Assembly: GCA_905214525.1 (NCBI GenBank)
Contig: CAJMMN010000001.1
Location: 124,001-188,000 of the forward strand
Direction of reading: 5' to 3'
Origin: an uncultured bacterium
GTDB taxonomy: Bacteria > Actinomycetota > Coriobacteriia > Coriobacteriales > Coriobacteriaceae
Length of the DNA stretch: 64,000 nucleotides
Shown here: piece after piece, positions 51,845-59,694 of the stretch
Layout: every line of letters starts with the position of its first letter
How positions within the stretch are numbered: the stretch's first letter is position 1
Translations under genes and position numbers: made by a program
The notes under the pieces: generated by a model
Told to the model about the DNA's origin: nothing
What the model saw: only the letters and a program-made list of their open reading frames with translations
Database searches by the model: none

Positions 51845-51936
51845 TCGGTGCGACTAGTCCCAAGCCGATCGGACCTGGTCCGGTGCGTATTCACTGTGCG
51901 GGCTGCATGACCGCACCCAACTGATTGGAGTGAACC

Positions 51937-52794
51937 ATGCGCAAACTGTTTTCCCGTCAGCTCGTCGAGGCCCGTCACGAGATGCTGAGCATCTATGAGG
52001 CCGTCGATCTGGCTCTCCACGATGCCGTGAAGGCCTATGTGACCGACGACCGCAAGCTCGCCACCAAGACCAAGAAACGTACGCTTTCGATTGACGCGCG
52101 CTGCGCCAACCTGGAGGCCGTCTGCTACAACCTGATCGCCACGCAGTCACCGGTCGCCTCCGACTTCCGCCTGCTTCAGACGATCATCTACGTCGACTTT
52201 AACCTGCAGCGCATGACCGATAAGGTTCGCCAGATCTGCCGCGCCACGCGTCACATGGTCAAGGCCGACATCTCGCTGCCCCAGGAGCTCGTCGGTACGG
52301 TTGAGGCCGAGGCCGAAGCTGTTTACCAGGTGCTGGGCTCTTCGCTTTCTGCGCTCGTCACCAATGACATGTCCATCATCTGCAACCTGGCCGTCGAGGA
52401 CGAGCCAGTGCACGCCGCCTACGAGAAGTTCTTCCGCACCTTTAACCGTATGGATACGGGCGACTTTATGGACGACGACAGCAACTATGACGACCTGCGC
52501 CGCGCCATCATGGTTTCGCGCTACCTCGATCGCATCGCTTCCATTTCCATCGATGCCGCTTGCCGTCTGACCTTCCTGTTGACTGGTCAGCGTATGAACG
52601 CCGGCGATATCGCCCGCACTGATGAGGACGAGCTCGAGAGCATGCGCGTGCCTTCGGGCGAGGGTGTTATCATGAGGCCCGCCGTCGCCGCGCGCTACGT
52701 TGCCAAGGTGCCCGCCAACGAGGTCAGCGAGGGTCTTCGCTACCTGCTCGATCATCTTGAGGACGAGGACGATGGCGAGGACGACGAGGAGTAA
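51937..52794 (+). CDS. phoU: Phosphate-signalling regulator PhoU
   Basis: A helical protein of 285 residues with the two PhoU repeats (about 1-115 and 125-225). Conserved pieces include RLLQTIIYVDFNLQRMTDKVRQIC and RYLDRIASISIDAACRLTFLLTG. It couples Pst transport to two-component signalling and limits uptake. The C-terminal extension of about 60 residues ends in an acidic run, DDGEDDEE. The start follows GATTGGAGTGAACC, 92 bases after pstB. Confidence 0.92.
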   Translation: MRKLFSRQLVEARHEMLSIYEAVDLALHDAVKAYVTDDRKLATKTKKRTLSIDARCANLEAVCYNLIATQSPVASDFRLLQTIIYVDFNLQRMTDKVRQICRATRHMVKADISLPQELVGTVEAEAEAVYQVLGSSLSALVTNDMSIICNLAVEDEPVHAAYEKFFRTFNRMDTGDFMDDDSNYDDLRRAIMVSRYLDRIASISIDAACRLTFLLTGQRMNAGDIARTDEDELESMRVPSGEGVIMRPAVAARYVAKVPANEVSEGLRYLLDHLEDEDDGEDDEE

Positions 52795-52831
52795 GTAGCC
52801 CCGTTCGTCGAAAGATTGTAAATACCTAAGT

Positions 52832-52866
52832 GAGCGCGGCCTTGCACATGCGGGGCCGCGCTCTTG
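52832..52866 (+). terminator. Hairpin after phoU
   Basis: GAGCGCGGCC (52832-52841) pairs with GGCCGCGCTC (52854-52863), followed by TTG. It marks the end of the pst operon before yggS. Confidence 0.6.
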
Positions 52867-52913
52867 CGTTAGCATGGGACTACTTGTTTGGCTGTCAGCG
52901 GAGGCGATTGGCA

Positions 52914-53651
52914 ATGGATAACTATTTGGATTTGATGCGCGCTCGCCGCGAGCAGATTCTGGAACGTTTTTATGCGGCGCTCGATCGCGCGGGCCGCCCC
53001 CACGACGCCGCGCGCCTCATTGCCGTGTCCAAGACCGTTGGTGTCGATGAGACTGTTGCTGCCATCCAGGCGGGGTATCGCCATTTTGCCGAGAACCGCC
53101 CGCAGGAGCTGGTTCGCAAGCTCACGGGTCTGGCGGAGCATCCGGAGCTGCCCGAGGTGCGCTTCGATATGATCGGCAACCTGCAGACCAATAAGATCAA
53201 TGCGGTGCTGGGCTCAGCCGAGCTGATTCACTCGGTGGGTTCGCTGCATCTGGCACAGGCGATCTCGAGCCGTGCTGTCCGCAAGATTGAGGCAGGCGAG
53301 CTCGCCGGCCCCCAGCGTGTGCTCATCGAGGTCAATGTGAGTGGTGAGGAGTCGAAGGGAGGCTTTTCGCCCGATGAGATTCGCGCCGCCGCGGGTGAGC
53401 TTGCGGAACTTGAGGGAATTTGCGTACAGGGGCTTATGACTATGGCGCCCCGGGGGAATAAGGATGTGGCACGCCGCACCTTTGCGGGGCTTCGTGAGCT
53501 GAGGGATGAGCTGGAGGCTGCGCATCCCGATTTGAACCTGCCTGAGCTTTCCTGCGGCATGAGCGAGGACTTTGAGCCTGCCCTTGAGGAGGGCTCTACG
53601 CTCGTTCGCCTGGGCAGGGTAGTATTTAGCCCGGAGTTTGCAGTAAAATAA
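52914..53651 (+). CDS. yggS: YggS family PLP-binding protein
   Basis: PLP homeostasis protein of 245 residues, alanine-racemase-like barrel. The PLP Lys is in LIAVSKTVGVDE (about residue 37). Also FAENRPQELVRK, FDMIGNLQTNK, and the C-terminal SCGMSEDFEPALEEGSTLVRLGR. The start at 52914 follows CGGAGGCGATTGGCA. It is a normal neighbour of sepF in the actinobacterial division cluster. Confidence 0.93.
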   Translation: MDNYLDLMRARREQILERFYAALDRAGRPHDAARLIAVSKTVGVDETVAAIQAGYRHFAENRPQELVRKLTGLAEHPELPEVRFDMIGNLQTNKINAVLGSAELIHSVGSLHLAQAISSRAVRKIEAGELAGPQRVLIEVNVSGEESKGGFSPDEIRAAAGELAELEGICVQGLMTMAPRGNKDVARRTFAGLRELRDELEAAHPDLNLPELSCGMSEDFEPALEEGSTLVRLGRVVFSPEFAVK

Positions 53652-53711
53652 GGCTCTGAAGTGCGCACTGATTATCGGGGCGCCTGCACTAAACCGCGAG
53701 AGGACACAACC

Positions 53712-54434
53712 ATGGGCTTCCTTGACGAGATTAAAAATAAGATGCACCTGGGCGGCCAGCAGGGTTACGACCAGGGTTATGGCCAGGACGACGACTACGG
53801 CTACGATGACGGCTATGACGATAGTTATCAGGGCAACGGCTACGGCGGTGCTTCGGGCGAGGGCTTCTACACCCAAGACGAGCCGAGCAACGGCCTGCTT
53901 GGTCAGACGCGCCGCGGTGAAGCTGAGTCGGTTGCCGTGTATACGCGCTCCGGTCAGCTGGTCGGCGATGACTCCCGCCATGCCACGACGTATAACCCGC
54001 CTTCGCGCTCGCAGGACAGTGTTGCGAGCGGTTATCGTCCTGGTGCCTATGACACGCCGTCGAGCTACGCCGAGAACACCCGCGCCCGTGCCGCCGCTGC
54101 ACCCGCGCCTGCACCGAGCGATGCCTCGGCCTATGCGAGCAATATCATCAACGCCACGCCGCAACTGCCGGCCTATGTCCTGCGCCCCGAGAGCTATGAC
54201 GACGTGGAGACCGTGGTGCGCCGCGTTCGCACCAAGCAGCCTGTCGCACTGATTTTTGTGGGCGTACGCACCGAAGTTGCCAAGCGCGTCTTGGACTTCT
54301 CTTACGGCTTTGCCTGCGGTCTGGGCGCCACGGTCAAGGAGGTAGGCGACCGCGTGTTCATGGTGCTGCCCGCCGGTTGCGAGGTCAAAGATTCCGATCT
54401 CAAGAAGCTTCGTGCCGACGGCTACCTTAAGTAA
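53712..54434 (+). CDS. sepF: Cell division protein SepF
   Basis: A 240-residue membrane-anchor protein for FtsZ, important here because no ftsA is visible. The N-terminus MGFLDEIKNKM is a predicted amphipathic membrane helix. A linker of about 120 residues follows, rich in Gly, Tyr and Asp, then Pro and Ala. The SepF core is YVLRPESYDDVETVVRRVRTKQPVALIF to GDRVFMVLPAG (about residues 157-225). The start at 53712 follows GAGAGGACACAACC. Confidence 0.93.
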   Translation: MGFLDEIKNKMHLGGQQGYDQGYGQDDDYGYDDGYDDSYQGNGYGGASGEGFYTQDEPSNGLLGQTRRGEAESVAVYTRSGQLVGDDSRHATTYNPPSRSQDSVASGYRPGAYDTPSSYAENTRARAAAAPAPAPSDASAYASNIINATPQLPAYVLRPESYDDVETVVRRVRTKQPVALIFVGVRTEVAKRVLDFSYGFACGLGATVKEVGDRVFMVLPAGCEVKDSDLKKLRADGYLK

Positions 54435-54455
54435 AGACAAGACGAGGAGATTCCC

Positions 54456-54737
54456 ATCAACATCTACACTATCGTCCAGCTGGTCAACACGCTGTTCAAC
54501 TTCTATTCCACGCTCATTGTCGTCTACTGCTTTATGACGTGGATTCCCATGAAGCAGGGTGGTTTACTTCAGGATATTGCTGCGGTGCTCGATAGCGTGT
54601 GCGGTCCGTGGCTCAACCTGTTCCGTCGTTTCATTCCGCCGATGGGCGGTATCGATTTTTCGCCGGTCGTTGCGATTATTGCGTTGCAGTTGGTGCAGAG
54701 GCTGGTTCTGCAGCTTCTTATAGGTATACTCGTATAG
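54456..54737 (+). CDS. yggT: YggT family membrane protein, probable ATC start
   Basis: A small membrane protein of about 93 residues with two hydrophobic helices. The visible part is NIYTIVQLVNTLFNFYSTL and, after a loop with MTWIPMKQGG, a second helix ending LVLQLLIGILV. The family member between sepF and divIVA is normally about 85-100 residues. No ATG, GTG or TTG exists at the N-terminus: the frame is open back to the sepF end, and GAGGAG lies seven bases before an ATC at 54456. An ATG start at 54534 would delete the first helix. Initiation at ATC, as at the ATT of infC, is the best reading. Confidence 0.7.
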   Translation: MNIYTIVQLVNTLFNFYSTLIVVYCFMTWIPMKQGGLLQDIAAVLDSVCGPWLNLFRRFIPPMGGIDFSPVVAIIALQLVQRLVLQLLIGILV

Positions 54738-54798
54738 AACTGACTTTGTAACTTACGTCGGGCGTGTAGCGCCGAGGCGATGAAAAAGGAGACTTGTT

Positions 54799-55473
54799 AT
54801 GGCTATTACCCCTGCAGACATCCAGGCTCAGACTTTCTCTGAGGCCAAGCGTGGCTACGATCCTGCCGAGGTCGACGTCTTCTTGGAGACGCTGTCCTCC
54901 GAGGTTGACGCTATGCTCGCTAAGATCGTCGACCTTAAGGGTCGTCTGACTGCTACCGAGCAGCAGCTTGCCGATGCACAGGCTCAGCTTGCCCAGGCTC
55001 AGGATGCCACCGCCCAGGCCGTTCCTGCCGCCCCCGTGGCTGCTCCCGCCCCTGACTTCTCCGCTCAGGAGCGCCAGATTTCCGCTGCCCTGATCGCTGC
55101 CCAGCAGACCGCTGAGACCATCGTCAACGATGCCAACGAGAACGCTGAGCGTATCCGCAACGAGGCTGACGCTAAGGCCCGCGAGGTTATCCGCCAGGCT
55201 CTGACCGAAAAGCAGGCCGAGCTCGAGGAAATCGATCGTCTCAAGGCTTCCCGTGAGGAGTTCAAGGCAGAGTATCTCAAGCTCATCCAGCACTTCATGG
55301 ACGATGCCCAGAACTCCTTCCCGACCGACCTCATGGCCTCCACGCCGGTCGGTTCTGCCGCTTCTCCTGCAGTGACTGTTCCCGCCGAGCCGCTGCCCGT
55401 CGCTGACCCGGTTGTCCCTGTGGCCGATCCTTTCGCCCCGATCGACAACTTTGCCGCTGACGACCTGGACTAA
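54799..55473 (+). CDS. divIVA: DivIVA family polar-growth/septum protein
   Basis: A 224-residue coiled-coil protein. The N-terminal lipid-binding domain is ITPADIQAQTFSEAKRGYDPAEVDVFLETL (about residues 3-32). A Gln/Ala-rich coiled coil and a Pro/Ala hinge (60-80) follow, then a second long coiled coil, and an Asp/Pro tail. The ATG follows AAAGGAGACTTGTT. It ends the division segment. Recruits other proteins to membrane of negative curvature (known for the family). Confidence 0.93.
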   Translation: MAITPADIQAQTFSEAKRGYDPAEVDVFLETLSSEVDAMLAKIVDLKGRLTATEQQLADAQAQLAQAQDATAQAVPAAPVAAPAPDFSAQERQISAALIAAQQTAETIVNDANENAERIRNEADAKAREVIRQALTEKQAELEEIDRLKASREEFKAEYLKLIQHFMDDAQNSFPTDLMASTPVGSAASPAVTVPAEPLPVADPVVPVADPFAPIDNFAADDLD

Positions 55474-55499
55474 CATTCGGCCTACAATTTAGTGCCTAG

Positions 55500-55530
55500 A
55501 AAGGACCCGCAGCTTGCGGGTCCTTTTTTA
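55500..55530 (+). terminator. Intrinsic terminator of divIVA
   Basis: AAGGACCCGCA, GCT, TGCGGGTCCTT and five further T. A near-perfect 11-bp stem. Confidence 0.85.
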
Positions 55531-55554
55531 TGACTGTGCCGGGGCGCGCATCAT

Positions 55555-55592
55555 AAAAAACCGAGCCCTGAACATAGTGGCGCAGAGCTCGG
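55555..55592 (-). terminator. Terminator of the nitroreductase gene
   Basis: On the minus strand CCGAGC-tCTG pairs with CAG-gGCTCGG, followed by TTTTTT. It faces the divIVA terminator. Confidence 0.65.
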
Positions 55593-55640
55593 CGAACGGG
55601 TGAGCGGTCAAGGGTAGGTTTTAAGGCATGTCCTAAAAAT

Positions 55641-56171
55641 CTACTTGAGGAGGAAGTCGGGGAGGGGAATGGTGCGGGCCTCGCGATGCTCGGGATCGGC
55701 GATGTGGTCGGCAGGATAGCCACAGACGAGCATGTGATAGGGATAGACGCCCTCGGGCAGGTTGAACTGCTCGTAGGCAAGCTCGGGCTTAAAATGGCAC
55801 ACCCAGCACGTTCCCAGGCCCTGCTCCTCGGCCTCCATCATCATCTGATCGCAGACAATCGAAGTGTCGATGGCGCTGGAGTTCATCTGGTCATAGGGGC
55901 GCACCCAAGCGTCGTCGGTAACGCTGCAAATAAGGAAGATGAGCGGAGCGCCAAAGATGGACCCATCACGAGCAAACCGAGGCTGACAAGCAGCTGCCTT
56001 TTCCAGGAGCTCAGGCGTATCCAACACCATTACACGGGTTGGATGATTATTGCAAGCAGAAGGAGCAATGCGCCCAGCCTCAACAATGGCATCCACCACA
56101 GCCTGCTCCACAGCCCGATTCTCAAAAGAACGACAAGAATACCGACCACGAGCCAGATCCAAATACGCCAT
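55641..56171 (-). CDS. Nitroreductase family protein
   Basis: FMN-dependent oxidoreductase fold of 176 residues. Segments are ARGRYSCRSFENRAV near the N-terminus (FMN phosphate contact), EAGRIAPSACNNHPTRVMV, SSAIDTSIVCDQMMMEAEEQGLGTCWVCHF, and MLVCGYPAD near the end. It is a single gene ending in a terminator. Substrate unknown; members reduce nitro compounds, quinones or flavins. Confidence 0.85.
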   Translation of the reverse strand: MAYLDLARGRYSCRSFENRAVEQAVVDAIVEAGRIAPSACNNHPTRVMVLDTPELLEKAAACQPRFARDGSIFGAPLIFLICSVTDDAWVRPYDQMNSSAIDTSIVCDQMMMEAEEQGLGTCWVCHFKPELAYEQFNLPEGVYPYHMLVCGYPADHIADPEHREARTIPLPDFLLK

Positions 56172-56335
56172 ACGAGTCCTCCAAAGTCAACGAATCAATC
56201 CAAAGCAAAACAAAGGGTACCCAAAGCAACATTCAACCAAACGCCCACCGAATGCCAAAATGTTCAATTGGGTACTAAAGGCCCCCTCGGCCAAACCCCC
56301 ATTACGCTATAACTATCAGCCAAAGTTCCAATGGT

Positions 56336-56443
56336 GGTACGTAAGGCGAAGGGCCGGCCACGGTTTACTTTCGAACGACTCTGCAAAGCAGCCGGAGTGA
56401 GAAAGCAAACCGTGGCCGGCCCTTCGCCGCCGGGACACGTACC
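56336..56443. repeat. Nested inverted-repeat element E
   Basis: The 28-bp arms 56345-56372 and 56401-56428 (beginning GGCGAAGGGCCGGCC) match except for one base. An outer GGTACGT/ACGTACC pair adds to the arms. The centre is short: CTGC-AAA-GCAG with ACTC/GAGT. The left box GAACGACTCTGCAAAGCAGCCGGAG is related to the left box of B (GAACAGTCCTGC-CGGAG). It lies between the nitroreductase start and the DUF47 stop. Confidence 0.8.
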
Positions 56444-56448
56444 CCCAA

Positions 56449-57072
56449 TTAACTGTTCTTCATGACAATCGAATCCACGACATCGGCCACATTCTCGCAG
56501 CAGTCGGCGCAGTACTCCAGGAAGGCGTACACGTCACGCCAGGCGATAACCTCGAGCGGGTCCTTGCCGTTAACGTGCAGGTTGCGCATGGCGTTGATAT
56601 AGAGCTCGTCGGCCTCGGACTCGATGGTGTTGATCTGGATGACGAGCTCGCGCAGGGTCTTGGACTTGCGGTAGTTGGGCAGCTCGATCATCAGGTCCTT
56701 CATGGCGCGACAGGCATCGGTTACCTTGTGGGCGATGACGGTGGCGTCGGGATGGATGCTCTGAATGTTGGTGAAGTAGACGCGCTGCACGACACCCTCG
56801 ATGCGGTCGAGCACGGTGTCGAGTGAGCAGCTCATCAGATCCAGATCCTCGCGCTCGAGCGGGGTGATAAAGGCGGTGAGCAAGGCGTCTTCGAGCTCGT
56901 GGTGCTTCTTGTCTGCCGCATGCTCAATCGCATGCATCTTATCGAGCATGTCGTGGATCTGCGCGGGGTCAAAGTTCTCAAAAATCTTGGTGAGCAGCTC
57001 TGCGGCCTGGACGGCGAGGTCGGCGCAAGCGACGTAGTTGTCAAAGTAGAACGAATCGGGTTTCTTTGCCAT
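56449..57072 (-). CDS. DUF47 (PhoU-like) phosphate transport accessory protein
   Basis: A 207-residue all-helical protein in the PhoU-like DUF47 family. Pairs of metal-binding acidic and His residues occur in HAIEHAADKKHHELEDALLTAFITPLEREDLDLM and in INTIESEADELY. It normally partners Pit transporters and here precedes pit by 67 bases on the same strand; pit is upstream in transcription. The start follows GAAAGGACCC. Likely controls Pit activity (known for related pairs). Confidence 0.9.
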   Translation of the reverse strand: MAKKPDSFYFDNYVACADLAVQAAELLTKIFENFDPAQIHDMLDKMHAIEHAADKKHHELEDALLTAFITPLEREDLDLMSCSLDTVLDRIEGVVQRVYFTNIQSIHPDATVIAHKVTDACRAMKDLMIELPNYRKSKTLRELVIQINTIESEADELYINAMRNLHVNGKDPLEVIAWRDVYAFLEYCADCCENVADVVDSIVMKNS

Positions 57073-57139
57073 GAGTGGGTCCTTTCGAGGCGAAGACGGG
57101 TGGGCGAAGTGTTGCGGTCCGGATGGACGTTCGGTTTGA

Positions 57140-58189
57140 CTAGAGGAACATCATGAACAGCTTGGCCATGACAAAGCTGATGAGTCCGCAGGCGGGGAAG
57201 GTGAAGAACCAGGTGAACATCATGTCCTTGACGACGCCGAAGTTGATGGCCGAGAGGCGCTTGACGGCACCAACGCCCATGATGGCGCAGGTCTTGATGT
57301 GGGTGGAGGACACGGGGATGCCGGTAAGGGTGGCAAGCAGCAGGTTCGCCGCGCCCGCGAGGTCGGCGGAGAAGCCCTGATACTTCTCGAGCTTAACCAT
57401 GCTCTGGCCGACGGACTTGATGATGCGCTCACCGCCCACGCTGGTGCCGATACCCATAGTGGCCGAGCACAGCAGCATAATCCAGATGGGGATGCCGGCA
57501 TCGCCGACGCTAGTCTGGCCGTTTGCGAAGGCTACGCCTAAAAAGAGCACGCCGATGAACTTCTGTCCATCCTGCGCGCCGTGCATAAAGCTCATGGCCG
57601 CAGCGCTCGCGATCTGAGCGTATTTAAAGAAGACATTGGCACGTCGCCTGTTGGCGGCGGCGAAAAGAATCGAGACGAGTTTGCACAGGACCCAGCCCAT
57701 GACAAAGCCCAGGCCGATGGAGAGTGCCAGGCCGTAGATGACCTTCATCCACTCGTGGACGTTGACGCTGCTCGCGCCGCCGAGGGCGATAGCGGCACCG
57801 GTCAGGCCGGCGATAAGGCTGTGGCTTTGCGAGGTGGGGATGCCGAAACGCGATGCTGTGGCGCCGTAGACGACGATGGAGAACAGGGCCGCGCACAGGC
57901 AGGCGAGCGCCATGGTGCTGTTTCCGCCAAAGTCAACGATATGCGAGATGGTATTGGCGACGCTCGCGTTAAAGTGCGTCATGATGAGCACGCCGAGGAA
58001 GTTGAATGCGGCGCTCATGAGAATGGCGGCGCGGGCGGGCATGCAACGCGTAGTGACGCAGGTCGCGATGGCGTTGGGCGCGTCGGTCCATCCGTTGACG
58101 AAGATGGCGCCCAACGCGAGGATCACGGTGACGGCAAGGACTGGGTTCGACACAATTTGGCCGAGGAAGGTTGAGAACGTTACGTCCAT
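57140..58189 (-). CDS. pit: Inorganic phosphate transporter, PiT family
   Basis: A 349-residue membrane transporter with about ten helices and the two internally duplicated PiT motifs: FVNGWTDAPNAIATCVTTR in the N-terminal half and FMHGAQDGQKFIGVLFL in the C-terminal half. It exchanges phosphate with a cation as a low-affinity system and thus complements the pst operon in this window. The ATG follows GAAAGCCCATAT, a weak ribosome site. Confidence 0.93.
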   Translation of the reverse strand: MDVTFSTFLGQIVSNPVLAVTVILALGAIFVNGWTDAPNAIATCVTTRCMPARAAILMSAAFNFLGVLIMTHFNASVANTISHIVDFGGNSTMALACLCAALFSIVVYGATASRFGIPTSQSHSLIAGLTGAAIALGGASSVNVHEWMKVIYGLALSIGLGFVMGWVLCKLVSILFAAANRRRANVFFKYAQIASAAAMSFMHGAQDGQKFIGVLFLGVAFANGQTSVGDAGIPIWIMLLCSATMGIGTSVGGERIIKSVGQSMVKLEKYQGFSADLAGAANLLLATLTGIPVSSTHIKTCAIMGVGAVKRLSAINFGVVKDMMFTWFFTFPACGLISFVMAKLFMMFL

Positions 58190-58438
58190 ATATGGGCTTT
58201 CTCGAAGTTTGCAGGCACGTTACAAAAACATGATAAATCGTATCACCTCCTGCGGGTTTCTTTGCCGAGTTCTGATGGGAGAAGTAATTTTTTGGCACTA
58301 AAATTGAATATTAGCCCTGTTGACCGCGGGTGTTCTTTTTGCTATCACGCCATGCGCACACGTGCGATTGCTCCGACACTCCAAAACCACAGTCTGTTCG
58401 CTTTACAATATGCAAACATGCGTTCGATAATAGGAGAC

Positions 58439-58777
58439 ATGGAATATCGACAGACAGATGGCAAAACTCGGCGCGTGCACAAGCAGTATGTGGACGTCGT
58501 GGCTCGCATCCTCGCGGGCGGACAAGTCGTGCCGGTCACCGTCTGCTGGGTCGACGGTCGCTGCTTTACAATTGACGAGATTGTCTCGTCCACGGGCTTT
58601 GGCTTAACGGTTCACGGTGTTCGTACGGCAACGTATAAGGTTCGTTTTGGCGGGCATGCGACCGAGTTGTATCTGGAGGACCAGGCGTGCGGACGGCCGG
58701 ACGGCTCGCAGGCCCACGTGATGCGTTGGTGGGTCTGGGCGTTTGACCGCACCCTCGAGGGCGAGCGCCGTAAGTAG
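58439..58777 (+). CDS. Hypothetical protein
   Basis: A 112-residue protein not recognised with confidence. It is mainly beta in prediction: repeating hydrophobic strands (VVARILAGGQVVPVTVCWVDGRCFTIDEIV, YKVRFGGHATELYLED) and an aromatic C-terminal stretch, HVMRWWVWAF. A basic N-terminus precedes it. The strand pattern and terminal WW resemble small DUF6504-like proteins, but this is weak. The start at 58439 follows ATAGGAGAC. It lies between the pit promoter side and a BI-1 gene. Confidence 0.6.
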   Translation: MEYRQTDGKTRRVHKQYVDVVARILAGGQVVPVTVCWVDGRCFTIDEIVSSTGFGLTVHGVRTATYKVRFGGHATELYLEDQACGRPDGSQAHVMRWWVWAFDRTLEGERRK

Positions 58778-58861
58778 GGACGCACGGCGTTCGGGTACAA
58801 TGGTAGGAATCTTGTCATCTGCTGCGCCGTCATTCGCGGCGCTTTTTGAAAGGACGAAACT

Positions 58862-59557
58862 ATGAACGATATCCAGGGCTATCAGAACGGCCCCATCGAG
58901 ACCGGCGCAAGCCGTGCCAAGGAGATGTCGCCGCGCGCGTACAATCTCGCCATGTCCGCCCTGATCTTTTTGGGCTTTTGCGCCATGGGCGCCGGCGCCT
59001 ACTTTACGAGCACCATGGCGTTTGCCCGCATGATGATGAGCGGCGCCGCTTTGCCGCTGGTCTTTGGCTCGTTTATTTTGACTATCGTCGGCATGGTCAT
59101 GATGTCGGCCGCCGCGGGCAAGCAGTCTGTGGGCCTGTCCCTCGTGGGTTACGTGGTCTTTGCGAGCACTTTTGGCCTGACCGCGTCATTTGGCCTTGCC
59201 AACTACGACCTGCCCACCATCAACACTGCCTTTATCGCCACGGCCGCCATCACCTTTGTCTTTGGCGCTTTGGGCGTGACGTTCCCCAAGTTTTTCCAGC
59301 GCGTATATGGCATCGGTTTTGGCATTCTGCTCGCCACTATTCTGGTTGAGATCGTGCTGATGTTCATGGGCGTCTCGCAGACCATCACCGATCTGATCGT
59401 GATCGTGGTGTTCGCCGGTTTTATTGGCTACGACACCTATGTGGCCACGACGGTGCCACCCACGCTGCCCAACGCCGTGCTCATGGCGTCCAACCTGTTC
59501 GTGGATATCATCAACGTGTTCCTGCGTATCCTGAATATCCTTGGTCGTCGCGACTAG
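58862..59557 (+). CDS. Bax inhibitor-1 (BI-1)/YccA family membrane protein
   Basis: A 231-residue membrane protein with seven helices. The family pattern is seen in a long, gradual set of hydrophobic segments, GFIGYDTYVATTVPP with the conserved Asp, and the terminal FVDIINVFLRILNILGRRD, a hallmark of BI-1 proteins. The family includes a pH-dependent calcium leak channel (BsYetJ) and YccA. The start follows TGAAAGGACGAAACT. Confidence 0.9.
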   Translation: MNDIQGYQNGPIETGASRAKEMSPRAYNLAMSALIFLGFCAMGAGAYFTSTMAFARMMMSGAALPLVFGSFILTIVGMVMMSAAAGKQSVGLSLVGYVVFASTFGLTASFGLANYDLPTINTAFIATAAITFVFGALGVTFPKFFQRVYGIGFGILLATILVEIVLMFMGVSQTITDLIVIVVFAGFIGYDTYVATTVPPTLPNAVLMASNLFVDIINVFLRILNILGRRD

Positions 59558-59603
59558 CGGCGAGTTGCAGCGGTGCTTGCCGCGTGCGTAAATCAATGCG
59601 AAA

Positions 59604-59634
59604 GGCGGTCCTTCGGGGCCGTCTTTTTTGTACG
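59604..59634 (+). terminator. Terminator of the BI-1 gene
   Basis: GGCGGTCC, TTCG, GGGGCCGTC then TTTTTT: a short stem with one bulge and a good T run. Confidence 0.65.
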
Positions 59635-59694
59635 TGGCGGGGTATCATGGATGGGAAAAACCGAAAGCGGCAGCGACAGGAAAGGTGACCACTC

